Positions 26,301-34,601 of a stretch of DNA of 64,000 nucleotides are shown here, in pieces. The position numbers and the translations under genes are program-made. This stretch comes from CADEED01 sp964444835 (GTDB lineage Bacteria > Pseudomonadota > Gammaproteobacteria > Steroidobacterales > Steroidobacteraceae): positions 14,039-78,038 of the forward strand of contig CAYUIT010000013.1 in the NCBI GenBank assembly GCA_964444835.1, written 5' to 3'. The notes beneath the pieces are model-generated. The model was not told the DNA's origin, ran no database searches, and saw nothing but the letters and a program-made list of their open reading frames with translations. Numbering within the stretch: position 1 is the stretch's first letter; each line of letters begins with the position of its first letter.

Positions 26301-28940
26301 GTCGGCAGCGGCCTCAGCGAGATGCCCCGCAAGCTTCAAGCGCTGCGCCTCGCCGCCTGAGAGCGTGGGCACCGGTTGCCCGAGCCGCACATACTCGAGC
26401 CCGACGTCGGCGAGCGGCCGTAAGCGCACCGCCACTTGGGGTGCGTCTTTGAAGAACTCGATCGCCTCGGTGACGGTCATGGCTAACACGTCGGCGATGC
26501 TTGCGCGAACCTTGGTAGCGCCTTCACGCTTGATCTCGAGAGTTTCGTCGCGGTAGCGCCGCCCGTTGCATTCGCCGCAGCGCAAGTAGACATCCGACAA
26601 GAACTGCATCTCGACGTGCTCGAAGCCGTTGCCGTTGCACGCTGGGCACCGACCCGTGCCGGAGTTGAAGCTGAAGGTGCCGGCGGTATAGCCGCGCGCA
26701 CGTGCTGCGGGCTCGTTGGCAAACAAATCGCGAATCACATCGAACGCACCGACATAGCTCGCGGGATTCGAGCGCGTGGTGCGACCGATCGACGTTTGGT
26801 CGACCATCACCACGTCATCGATCAGCTCGGCGCCCTTGAGGGTGTCGAACGCGCCGGGTGCTTCGGTGGGCTTGCCTTTCGACTTCAGCAACGCGGGGTG
26901 CAGCACGTCTTGAATCAACGTGGATTTACCCGAGCCCGAGACGCCTGTGACACACACCAATCGCTTGAGCGGCAGGGTGACGCTGACGTTCTTCAGGTTA
27001 TGCTCGCGAACACCTAACAACTCGAGGTGGCGCGATTGCGGCAGCATCGTGGCACGCGGTTCGTTGTCCAGTTTCTTGGCCGGCGGTTCGGCTGCCGCAA
27101 TCTGCTTACGGCCGCTCAAGTAATCGCCGGTCGCCGAGCGCTCGCTGTCGCAGATTTCATCGGGTGTGCCGTAGGCCACGACTTCGCCGCCATGCTCGCC
27201 CGCGCCAGGGCCTAAATCGAGAATACGATCCGCTTGCACCATGATTTGCGGATCGTGTTCGACCACGAGCAGGGAATTACCGGCATCGCGCAGGCGGTGC
27301 ATCACACCGATGACGCGCTGCATGTCGCGCGGGTGCAGGCCAATCGAGGGTTCATCGAGCACAAAGAGTGTGTTGACGAGTGACGTGCCGAGCGCAGTCG
27401 TTAGATTGATGCGCTGTACCTCGCCCCCCGAGAGCGTGCGCGACTGGCGATCAAGCGTGAGATAGCCGAGGCCCACGTCGCACAAGAAACCAAAGCGCGC
27501 ACGCACTTCGGCGAGCAGCAAATCGGTGGCCTCGTCGAGCGGCTTCGGCAATTCGAGCGCGCCGATGAATGCGTGCGCTCGCTCGAGCGATAGCAGCATC
27601 AGATCATGCATCGTGAGGCCAGGCAGGGCGGCAAGCACCTCGTCGGAGTAGGTGGTGCCCTTGGCGCGAAACCGCGGTGCATTACCTAGCGCACGCTCGG
27701 CAAGCTCGCGCGAGCCGACGCGCCACAACAGCGATTCCGGCTTGAGGCGGGCACCATCACATGCGGTGCAGGGCGTGTACGCGCGATAGCGCGACAGCAG
27801 GACGCGCACGTGCATCTTGTACGCTTTGGTTTCGAGCCAGTCGAAGAAGCGGCGGGCGCCGTACCACACTTTCTTGGACCAATCGCCTTCACCTTCGATG
27901 ACCCACTTCTTGTGGGCCGCGCTCAATTGATTCCACGGCGTGTCGAGCGGAATGCCACGCTTGTGCGCGTACTTCTCCATGTCCTCCTGGCATTCCTTGT
28001 ACGCGTTCGTTTGCCAGGGCTTGATGGCGCCGCCTGCGAGCGACTTCGATTCGTCGGGTACGACTAAGCCGTAGTCGATGCCGATCGTGCGACCAAAGCC
28101 GCGGCAGCTCTCACATGCGCCAATCGGGGAATTGAATGAGAAGCTGCTTGGACTCGCGTCCTTATAGGAGATGTCGCAGTCAGCGCAATGCAGCTCATTC
28201 GAATAGCGCCAGGTATCGAGGGTGGCTGGCGGATCGCTCGAGTCAACGACGTGAAAACTCATGCGCCCGCGACCGACACGCAGCGCGGCTTCGAGCGATT
28301 CGACGACGCGGGATTTGTCGGCATTACCGAGTCGCAAGCGATCCTGCACGACTTCGAGCACTTGGCCGTTGCGTTGCTGAATGCGCGTGTAGCCCTGCGC
28401 TTCGAGGAGCTGGCGAATCTCGGCGTCCTTGAAGTTCTTCGGGATCGTCACGGGAAAGCACACATGCAAACGCGGGTCGTTAGCCGCGCTCGCACGACGT
28501 CGTGCGTCGGCGTAGATGCTCTCGGCGGTGTCGCGGCGCACGGGCTTGCCGCATCCGCGGCAATAGAGTGTGGCCGCGCGCGCAAACAAGAGCTTCAAGT
28601 GATCGTTGAGTTCCGTCATCGTGCCCACGGTGGAGCGCGACGTGCGAACCGGATTGGTTTGATCGATGGCGATGGCTGGCGGAATACCCTCAATGCGATC
28701 GACCGCCGGCTTGTCCATGCGATCGAGGAACTGACGCGCATACGGTGAGAACGTTTCGACATAGCGGCGCTGGCCTTCCGCATACAGCGTGTCGAACACG
28801 AGCGAAGATTTGCCGGAGCCGGACACCCCCGTGACGACCACCAACTCGCCGAGCGGAATCTCGAGCGACAGGTTTTTCAGATTGTTCTGGCGCGCGCCAT
28901 GCACGACGATCGCGTCACGGCGCTCGGGGGCTTTGCTCAT
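23304..28940 (-). CDS. Double-length UvrA: two excinuclease ABC subunit A units fused in one chain
   Basis: The chain is about 1878 residues, twice the usual ~940. ATG 28940 (MSKAPERRD) is chosen because homology begins at once (IVVHGARQNNLKN). Four ABC heads with intact Walker A motifs are visible (GVSGSGKSSL once, GVSGSGKSTL three times), with LSGGE signatures and FDEP/LDEP Walker B motifs. Zinc-finger CxxC pairs occur in both halves (CRGCG, CADC, CPAC, CGEC; CPTC, CPSC, CSAC, CDAC). The second unit starts near SIVVHHAREHNLKN. UvrA works as a dimer in nucleotide excision repair, so a fusion could be a single-chain dimer. It may be a second UvrA beside a normal one elsewhere; repair or drug tolerance are both possible roles. 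Confidence 0.92.
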   Translation of the reverse strand: MSKAPERRDAIVVHGARQNNLKNLSLEIPLGELVVVTGVSGSGKSSLVFDTLYAEGQRRYVETFSPYARQFLDRMDKPAVDRIEGIPPAIAIDQTNPVRTSRSTVGTMTELNDHLKLLFARAATLYCRGCGKPVRRDTAESIYADARRRASAANDPRLHVCFPVTIPKNFKDAEIRQLLEAQGYTRIQQRNGQVLEVVQDRLRLGNADKSRVVESLEAALRVGRGRMSFHVVDSSDPPATLDTWRYSNELHCADCDISYKDASPSSFSFNSPIGACESCRGFGRTIGIDYGLVVPDESKSLAGGAIKPWQTNAYKECQEDMEKYAHKRGIPLDTPWNQLSAAHKKWVIEGEGDWSKKVWYGARRFFDWLETKAYKMHVRVLLSRYRAYTPCTACDGARLKPESLLWRVGSRELAERALGNAPRFRAKGTTYSDEVLAALPGLTMHDLMLLSLERAHAFIGALELPKPLDEATDLLLAEVRARFGFLCDVGLGYLTLDRQSRTLSGGEVQRINLTTALGTSLVNTLFVLDEPSIGLHPRDMQRVIGVMHRLRDAGNSLLVVEHDPQIMVQADRILDLGPGAGEHGGEVVAYGTPDEICDSERSATGDYLSGRKQIAAAEPPAKKLDNEPRATMLPQSRHLELLGVREHNLKNVSVTLPLKRLVCVTGVSGSGKSTLIQDVLHPALLKSKGKPTEAPGAFDTLKGAELIDDVVMVDQTSIGRTTRSNPASYVGAFDVIRDLFANEPAARARGYTAGTFSFNSGTGRCPACNGNGFEHVEMQFLSDVYLRCGECNGRRYRDETLEIKREGATKVRASIADVLAMTVTEAIEFFKDAPQVAVRLRPLADVGLEYVRLGQPVPTLSGGEAQRLKLAGHLAEAAADDKPSLRGKLFLFDEPTTGLHFEDVAKLLRAFRKLLKAGHSILVIEHNLDVIRSSDWIIDLGPEGGEGGGTIVCAGTVSQLRAHPSSHTGQALREYEAELTTRATRRASAQPRAVADVSPVYKRARGDRDSIVVHHAREHNLKNIDVSIPREAFTVITGVSGSGKSTLAFDIIFNEGQRRYLESLNAYARQFVQPASRPDVDAIYGIPPTVAIEQRTSRGGRKSTVATLTEVYHFLRLLYVKLGTQFCPTCDVSIEPQSAASITARILKEHEGSRIMLLAPLVVARKGYYTDLAKWAAGRGFKHLRVDGEMLPTRPWPRLNRFKEHTIELPVAQIGVQVPNDGTLQRNLERALDFGKGLVHVLDLDTKAKQGRVQVFSTKRACPSCGTSFGELDPRLFSFNSKHGWCESCFGTGAQLSGFNEEQTGEEKTWNEWHDDEAKACSACHGKRLNPIALNVRFRDRSITDLTCESVDGATQFFGKLRANTREAAIGRDLLSEIKSRLSFLQRVGLGYLALDRSAPTLSGGEAQRIRLAAQLGSNLQGVCYVLDEPTIGLHPRDNRVLLDALEQLAQNRNTLVVVEHDEDTIRRADHVIDLGPGAGVRGGEIVGAGKLADLKRSVRSTTGRYLANPTQHAAEPRRKTTNKSAALQIKDVKLHNIDSIDVRIPLGRLVVVTGVSGSGKSTLARDVLYTNMRALTSEDHKKRKPPLIGCKAIAGADQVDRVLEVDQTPIGKTPRSCPATYIGFWDDIRRIYANSTEAKIRGYTTSRFSFNTKGGRCDACEGQGVQTIEMNFLPDVKVLCDVCGGRRFNAETLGVLWRDKSIGDMLAMSIDDAVEFFAAHAAVLHPLKLLQDVGLGYLTLGQASPTLSGGEAQRIKLVTELAKVRGDVRGPLRQKPKHTLYVLDEPTVGLHMADVEKLVHVLHRLVDAGNSVVVVEHNLDVMAEADWIIDMGPEAGNGGGEVVAAGAPADIARQARKSHTGAVMAEFLSERTSPARS

Positions 28941-29048
28941 GGTAATGGGTAGTCTCGGAAAGGCGCAGCAGGACCGATTATTGTACGCCTTCTCGCGCAG
29001 CGCGCTCGGCTTGCATTCCCGCCAGGGAGCGTTGATTCTCGCAACCCC

Positions 29049-29882
29049 ATGGCTCGCTTTGATCCCAACGACCCCTTGCAACGGCGGCGCCGACGGCGCA
29101 AGCGCGGCATGTCCGCCGCAGCGGCCGTGGCCGCGCTGTTGTCCGCTGTCCTATACCAATGGACGGGAAGCGGTGGCCAGGACAAGCCAGCGCACGAGGC
29201 GGAGCGGCCGCGCGCGACGGCTAACAACTCTCCGGCGCGTGCCGAGTCGTTCGATTTCTATTTGATGGCGTTATCGCTACACCCAGCATTCTGCGAGGAC
29301 GGCAACGCGCGCAAGAAGGATTGTCAGCGCATGACGGCGGCCGATCACGCGCGCCGACCCCTCGTGATCCATGGCTTGTGGCCCGAGAATCGGCAGCCCG
29401 AGTCGTACCCGCGCGATTGCCCAGGGCCGCGGCTCGAGCTTGCGCGAGGCTTGCGTGAGGAGCTCGACGCGTGGATGCCGGGCACGCTCTCGGGCCTGCA
29501 CAGCCATGAGTGGCGCAAGCACGGCACGTGCTCCGGGCTCGACGCCGAACAGTACTTTCGGGAGTCGATCGTACTGGCGGAGCGTGCCAACACTGCACTG
29601 GGCAAGATGTTGTTAGCGCGCACCGAGTCGCAGGTGTCGGCGATCGAATTGCGCCGCGCCGCGGATGCCGCAGAGCCTGGGCTGGGTGCCACGCTTACCT
29701 TTCATTGCCGCAATCCGCGCAGCCCGGATCCTGCGAAACGCCGTCGCCCGTATCTGATCGAAGTGCGCATGTGCATCGACAACGATGGCCCAAACGGCGC
29801 GCCCGGTACACCGCTTGCGTGCGCGAGCGTGGGCCGCCGCGACCAGGGCTGCGGCAGCCAGTTCTGGATTGACGGCGTCTAG
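29049..29882 (+). CDS. RNase T2 family ribonuclease, membrane-anchored or secreted
   Basis: A 277-residue protein divergent from the uvrA-like gene. A very basic start (RRRRRRKRG) precedes one hydrophobic segment (about 20-37), then the RNase T2 domain. Both catalytic segments are intact: CAS-I IHGLWPEN and CAS-II HEWRKHGTC, supplying the two histidines, the Glu and Lys. Several cysteines (CEDGNARKKDC, CIDNDG, CGSQFW) fit periplasmic disulfides. The enzyme cleaves RNA with little base preference; in the periplasm this is usually for nucleotide scavenging. A terminator follows directly. Confidence 0.92.
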   Translation: MARFDPNDPLQRRRRRRKRGMSAAAAVAALLSAVLYQWTGSGGQDKPAHEAERPRATANNSPARAESFDFYLMALSLHPAFCEDGNARKKDCQRMTAADHARRPLVIHGLWPENRQPESYPRDCPGPRLELARGLREELDAWMPGTLSGLHSHEWRKHGTCSGLDAEQYFRESIVLAERANTALGKMLLARTESQVSAIELRRAADAAEPGLGATLTFHCRNPRSPDPAKRRRPYLIEVRMCIDNDGPNGAPGTPLACASVGRRDQGCGSQFWIDGV

Positions 29883-29895
29883 CACAAGCGTTTTC

Positions 29896-29923
29896 GCGGG
29901 TTCGGCCGACGGCACCCGCTTTT
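29896..29923 (+). terminator. Rho-independent terminator after RNase T2 gene
   Basis: GCGGGT (29896-29901) pairs with ACCCGC (29914-29919), with extra inner GCC/GGC pairing, and is followed by TTTT (29920-29923), 14 bases after the RNase T2 stop. Confidence 0.75.
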
Positions 29924-29927
29924 CCCC

Positions 29928-29933
29928 TATAAT
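29928..29933 (+). promoter_or_regulatory. Probable -10 element (TATAAT) of the S9 peptidase gene
   Basis: A perfect TATAAT lies 53 bases before the peptidase start codon and directly after the terminator. No good -35 is found 16-18 bases upstream, so activator help or an extended element may be needed. Confidence 0.55.
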
Positions 29934-29986
29934 TCCGCCACTCGACGCGCCGTTCGGCCCGTCCAATCGAGCATGAGGATCCACCG

Positions 29987-32008
29987 ATGAAGAAGCTTTT
30001 GCTGCCACTCATTGCAACGCTGTTGTTGCCGATTGCCGCGAGCGCACAAGCGCCAGCGACAGCGCCGACAGCCCCGCTCATCCCGCGCGATGCGTTGTTT
30101 GGCAACCCCGACAAAACGCAAGCGCGCTTGTCGCCAGACGGGAAGTACTTGTCCTACATCGCGCCGAAAGACGGCGTTCTGAACGTGTTCGTCGGGCCGG
30201 TCAACGATGTGTCAGCCGCCAAGCCCGTCACGAGCGACAGCAAGCGCGGCATTCGGCAGCACTTCTGGGCGTATACGAGCAAGCACGTGCTCTTTCTGCA
30301 GGACGAGGCGGGCGACGAGAACTGGCACTTGTATGTGGTCAATGTCGAGACGGGCGAGTCGGCCGATCTCACGCCGTTCAAAAACATCAACGCACAGCCC
30401 GTGGCGCAATCGTGGAAGCGGCCGAATTCCATTTTGGTGGCGATCAACAATCGCCTGCCCGAGTGGCATGACCTTTACGAGATCGACATCGAAACCGGTG
30501 CGCGCAAGCTCATCGAGCGTAACGATCAAGAGTTCGGCGGCTACGACGCCGACCTCGATTTCAAGCCGCGCGTGGCATTCAAGAGCACGCCTGATGGGAA
30601 CGTGATCCTGCGTCGCACGCCCACGGGTTGGGTGACGCTGCTCGAGTATGGGCGCGAGGATTCGCTAACCACTAACTTTATTGCAATCGAAGGCAATGGC
30701 AAGACGGCGCTAATGCGCTCGTCGGTTGGGCGCGATAAGGCCGCGTTGATGCGTGTCGATCTCGCCACGGGCAAGCAGTCGACGATTGCGACGAGCGAGC
30801 AAGCCGACATCAACGATGTATGGCTCGACCCGAAGACGCGGGCGCCGCAAGCTTACATCGTCAACTATCTGAAGCCGGAGACGACGCCGCTCGTCGCTTC
30901 GATCCGCGGCGATCTCACGTTCCTCACCTCGCAGATTGGTGAGAACTTCGACATCGTGAGCCGCACGCAGGACGACTCGAAGTGGGTCGTCGTCACGGAT
31001 GAGCCGCAAGCACCGGCCACGAGCCATTTGTACGATCGCAAGGCGCGTACGGTGACCAAGTTGTTCGATCAGCGTCCGCAGCTCGCGGGAGCGCCGCTCG
31101 TGCCCATGGAGGCACTCGAGTTGAAGGCGCGCGATGGCCTCACGCTCGTGGCGTACCTCTCGTTGCCGCCGGGCAGCGACAAGAACGGCGATGGCCGCCC
31201 GGATTCGCCGGTGCCACTCGTGTTGAACGTGCACGGCGGCCCCTGGGCACGCGATGTGTATGGCTTCGATGCCGAGCACCAATGGCTTGCGAATCGTGGC
31301 TATGCGGCGTTGTCGGTGAACTTCCGTGGCTCCACGGGCTTCGGTAAGGCATTCATCAACGCCAGCAACCGCGAATGGGCTGGCAAGATGCACGACGACT
31401 TGTTAGACGCCGTGCAATGGGCGATCAGCGAGAAAGTGACGACCGCCGACAAAGTGGGCATCTATGGCGGCTCGTACGGTGGCTATGCAACGCTCGTCGG
31501 CCTCACATTCACGCCGCAAGCTTTCGCGTGCGGTGTCGACATCGTCGGCCCGTCGAATCTCTTGACGCTGCTGTCGACCATTCCACCGTACTGGAAGTCG
31601 TTCTTCGAGGAGTTTGCGCAGCGCGTGGGCGATCCGCGTACGGAGGAGGGCAAGAAGTTCTTGCTCGAACGCTCACCATTGACGCGGGTCGACGCAATCC
31701 AACGGCCGCTCCTCATCGCGCAGGGTGCTAACGACCCGCGCGTGAAGCAAGCGGAGTCCGATCAGATCGTCGCGGCAATGAAGGCCAAGGGATTGCCGGT
31801 CACCTATGTGCTGTATCCCGACGAGGGCCATGGCTTTGCGCGCCCGTCTAACCGGACATCGTTCTATGCCGTCTCCGAAGCATTTTTGTCGAAGTGCCTC
31901 GCGGGCCGGTACGAGCCTGTCGGCGACGATTTCAGCGGGGCGAGTTTGCAGGTGTTGGAAGGCGCGGAGCACGTGCCCGGCTTGAGCGAAGCGCTCGCAC
32001 CGAAGTAA
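29987..32008 (+). CDS. S9 family serine peptidase (prolyl oligopeptidase/acylaminoacyl type)
   Basis: A 673-residue exported peptidase. Signal peptide MKKLLLPLIATLLLPIAASA is followed by a beta-propeller region (about 30-400) and an alpha/beta hydrolase domain (about 410-655). Catalytic serine lies in GGSYGG, aspartate in GANDPRV and histidine in DEGHGF. The motif NVHGGPWARD supplies the oxyanion region. The enzyme should cleave short peptides in the periplasm. RBS GAGGA precedes the ATG. The next gene starts 4 bases after the stop, so they may be co-transcribed though unrelated in function. Confidence 0.93.
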   Translation: MKKLLLPLIATLLLPIAASAQAPATAPTAPLIPRDALFGNPDKTQARLSPDGKYLSYIAPKDGVLNVFVGPVNDVSAAKPVTSDSKRGIRQHFWAYTSKHVLFLQDEAGDENWHLYVVNVETGESADLTPFKNINAQPVAQSWKRPNSILVAINNRLPEWHDLYEIDIETGARKLIERNDQEFGGYDADLDFKPRVAFKSTPDGNVILRRTPTGWVTLLEYGREDSLTTNFIAIEGNGKTALMRSSVGRDKAALMRVDLATGKQSTIATSEQADINDVWLDPKTRAPQAYIVNYLKPETTPLVASIRGDLTFLTSQIGENFDIVSRTQDDSKWVVVTDEPQAPATSHLYDRKARTVTKLFDQRPQLAGAPLVPMEALELKARDGLTLVAYLSLPPGSDKNGDGRPDSPVPLVLNVHGGPWARDVYGFDAEHQWLANRGYAALSVNFRGSTGFGKAFINASNREWAGKMHDDLLDAVQWAISEKVTTADKVGIYGGSYGGYATLVGLTFTPQAFACGVDIVGPSNLLTLLSTIPPYWKSFFEEFAQRVGDPRTEEGKKFLLERSPLTRVDAIQRPLLIAQGANDPRVKQAESDQIVAAMKAKGLPVTYVLYPDEGHGFARPSNRTSFYAVSEAFLSKCLAGRYEPVGDDFSGASLQVLEGAEHVPGLSEALAPK

Positions 32009-32012
32009 GCAC

Positions 32013-34250
32013 GTGGACGCCGCACGCGACATCTTTTCGTATCGCAAGCACTGGGCTGCGCGCTTCGGCGCAGCCCCGTTCTTGCCGATGTCGCGAGCGG
32101 AGATGGACGCGCTCGGTTGGGATTCGTGCGACATCATCATCGTCACAGGTGATGCGTACGTCGATCATCCGAGCTTCGGCATGGCCATCATTGGTCGTGT
32201 GCTCGAAGCGCAGGGCTTTCGCGTCGGTATCCTCTCGCAGCCCGATTGGCACAGCGCCGATTCGTTCAAGGCGCTCGGCAAACCGAATCTGTTCTTCGGC
32301 ATCACGGCCGGAAACATGGATTCGATGGTCAATCGTTACACCTCTGACAAGCGCATTCGTACCGACGACGCGTACACGCCCGAGGGCGAAGGCGGCAAGC
32401 GCCCGGACCGCTCGGTGATCGTGTATGCGCAGCGCGCACGCGAGGCGTACACCGACGCCACGATTGTCGTGGGCGGCATCGAAGCATCGCTGCGCCGTAT
32501 TGCACACTTCGATTACTGGTCGGAGAAAGTGCGTCGCTCGGTGTTGCTCGATGCAAAGGCCGACATGCTGATCTATGGCAATGCCGAGCGGCAAGTGATC
32601 GATCTTGCGCATCGGCTCGCCGCCGGCGAACCGATTCGCGCGATCACGGATTTGCGCGGCACCGCGTTCGTGCGCGCCGCGCGGCCTAACGACTGGGTCG
32701 AGATCGACTCGACTCATCTCGATACGCCGGGCGCACTGCAGCCGGCGCCGAACCCGTACGCGATGGACGGCATGGCGGGCGCGAGTCTAGACATCGCCGG
32801 CCAGGGTGAGGCGCGTGACCCCGAGCGGCGCGCGGCCGATGCGGCGAGTGCGAAGCCTTGCGCGACGGGCGCTGCGCCTGCCGCCGATTCTGAAAAAGTG
32901 GTGCGCTTCGTCCGGCGCGTCAAGAATGCCGATCGCGAGCGCAGCGTCATTCGCTTGCCGTCGTTCGAGCAAGTTGCGGCCGACCCAGTGCTCTACGCCC
33001 ACGCGTCGCGCATCCTGCATATGGAGTCGAACCCCGGAAATGCGCGTGCGCTCGTGCAACGCCATGGCGCTCAAGACGTGTGGCTCAATCCCCCGCCGAT
33101 CCCGCTAACCACTCGCGAGATGGATTGGGTGTATGAGCTGCCGTACCAGCGCCAGCCGCATCCGTTCTACGGCAAAGCGAACATCCCGGCTTACAAGATG
33201 ATTCGCTTTTCGATCGCCATTCAGCGCGGCTGCTTCGGCGGTTGTACTTTTTGTTCGATCACGGAGCACGAAGGCCGCATCATCCAGAGCCGCTCCGAGA
33301 ACTCGATCCTGCGCGAGATTGAAAAGGTGCGCGATACGGTGCCGGGCTTTACGGGCGTGATCTCCGACCTCGGTGGCCCGACTGCTAACATGTACCGGCT
33401 CGCTTGCAAGAGCCGCGAGATCGAGTCGGCGTGTCGCAAGCCGTCGTGCGTGTATCCCGGCATTTGCCCGAATCTCAACACCGATCATGCGCCGCTCATT
33501 CAGTTGTATCGCAAGGCGCGCGAGTTGCCCGGCATCAAGAAGATCCTGATTGCCTCGGGCGTGCGTTACGACTTGGCGATCGAGAGTCCGGCCTATGTGA
33601 AGGAACTGGCGCAGCATCACGTCGGTGGTTACCTCAAGATCGCACCCGAGGCGATCGGCGAAGGCCCGCTGTCAAAAATGATGAAACCGGGAGTGGGTAC
33701 TTACTACCGCTTCAAGGAATTGTTCGATCGCTACTCGAAAGAAGCGGGCAAAGAGCAGTATCTGATTCCCTACTTCATCGCGGCGCATCCCGGTACCACC
33801 GACCAGGACATGCTCGAGCTCGCGCTGTGGCTCAAAAAGAATGGCTTTCGCGCCGACCAAGTACAGGCGTTCCTGCCGTCGCCGATGGCCACCGCCACGG
33901 CGATGTACCACACGCAGAAGAATCCGCTGCGCAAGGTGACGCGCTCGAGCGAAGAGGTGGCGATTCCCAAGGGCCTCAAGGTGCGGCGATTGCACAAGGC
34001 GTTCTTGCGCTACCACGATCCTAACAACTGGCCGGTGTTGCGCGAGGCGCTGCGCCGGATGGGTCGCGCCGATCTCATTGGCAATGGCAAGCACCAGCTC
34101 GTGCCGGCGTATCAGCCTGCAGGCACGGGGACTGCGCCGGAAGGCAAGCGCGCGAGTGCGCGGCCGTTTCGCACGCAACACACGGGTTTGCCGCGCACGC
34201 CCCGTACACCAAAGTCGGCACCCAAGGGTCGAGGGTCGCGCTCGCGCTAG
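32013..34250 (+). CDS. ygiQ: YgiQ family radical SAM protein
   Basis: 745 residues from a GTG start, 4 bases after the peptidase stop. The family N-terminal domain (MSRAEMDALGWDSCDIIIVT) and the radical SAM cluster motif CFGGCTFC (CxxxCxxC) are present, with downstream landmarks ISDLGGPTANMY, CVYPGICPNL and FLPSPMATATAMY. The C-terminus is basic and proline-rich. The length fits the YgiQ family. These proteins bind a [4Fe-4S] cluster and SAM, but the substrate is not established. An 8-bp hairpin overlaps the stop region (34250-34268) without a T-tract. Confidence 0.93.
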   Translation: MDAARDIFSYRKHWAARFGAAPFLPMSRAEMDALGWDSCDIIIVTGDAYVDHPSFGMAIIGRVLEAQGFRVGILSQPDWHSADSFKALGKPNLFFGITAGNMDSMVNRYTSDKRIRTDDAYTPEGEGGKRPDRSVIVYAQRAREAYTDATIVVGGIEASLRRIAHFDYWSEKVRRSVLLDAKADMLIYGNAERQVIDLAHRLAAGEPIRAITDLRGTAFVRAARPNDWVEIDSTHLDTPGALQPAPNPYAMDGMAGASLDIAGQGEARDPERRAADAASAKPCATGAAPAADSEKVVRFVRRVKNADRERSVIRLPSFEQVAADPVLYAHASRILHMESNPGNARALVQRHGAQDVWLNPPPIPLTTREMDWVYELPYQRQPHPFYGKANIPAYKMIRFSIAIQRGCFGGCTFCSITEHEGRIIQSRSENSILREIEKVRDTVPGFTGVISDLGGPTANMYRLACKSREIESACRKPSCVYPGICPNLNTDHAPLIQLYRKARELPGIKKILIASGVRYDLAIESPAYVKELAQHHVGGYLKIAPEAIGEGPLSKMMKPGVGTYYRFKELFDRYSKEAGKEQYLIPYFIAAHPGTTDQDMLELALWLKKNGFRADQVQAFLPSPMATATAMYHTQKNPLRKVTRSSEEVAIPKGLKVRRLHKAFLRYHDPNNWPVLREALRRMGRADLIGNGKHQLVPAYQPAGTGTAPEGKRASARPFRTQHTGLPRTPRTPKSAPKGRGSRSR

Positions 34251-34351
34251 CGCCGACGACGTCGGTGCGATTACCCACGAGGTAATTGCCGTCGTGACCT
34301 GGCGGAGTATTCTGACGTTCGGCCGCACACGCGGCGCATGAAGGAGTGACT

Positions 34352-34588
34352 GTGCCGAACGCCGACTTTCTGCCTCTCGCCGTGGCCTTGCTGATTGCAA
34401 TTCCCGCCGCCGGTTCGTGTATCGGGATTGGTCTGTCGAGCTCGAAGTTTCTCGAGGCGAGCGCACGCCAACCGGAGCTCATGCCGGCGCTGCAAACCAA
34501 GTTCTTTCTTGCCGCAGGTCTCACCGACGGGGCGTTCTTCATTGCGACCGGCATTGCGATGTGGTTCGCCACAGCGAGCCCGTTCTAG
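34352..34588 (+). CDS. Orphan F-type ATP synthase subunit c-like protein
   Basis: 78 residues from GTG 34352, with AAGGAG at 34341-34346 in good spacing. It aligns end to end with subunit c: helix 1 with a GxGxG-type run (AAGSCIGIGLSSSKFLEASA), the polar loop ARQPEL, and helix 2 with the ion-binding acid in GLTDGAFFIATGIAMWF (equivalent of E. coli Asp61). Everything needed for a c-ring is present. What is odd is the position: no atpB, atpF or other ATP synthase gene is near, and it is flanked by ygiQ and an XRE regulator gene 13 bases downstream. It could be a second c-subunit copy or a displaced single copy. Confidence 0.85.
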   Translation: MPNADFLPLAVALLIAIPAAGSCIGIGLSSSKFLEASARQPELMPALQTKFFLAAGLTDGAFFIATGIAMWFATASPF

Positions 34589-34601
34589 GCAAGTTGCACC
34601 G

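Noticed and set aside
29049..29110. Overlap of a longer uvrA reading frame with the RNase T2 start
   Set aside because: UvrA homology starts at 28940; the upstream 47 codons show no family match, so the two genes are divergent without overlap.
34338..34349. Four-codon mini-frame ATG-AAG-GAG-TGA ahead of the c-subunit gene
   Set aside because: It contains the ribosome-binding AAGGAG of the c-subunit gene, so its presence is most simply chance.
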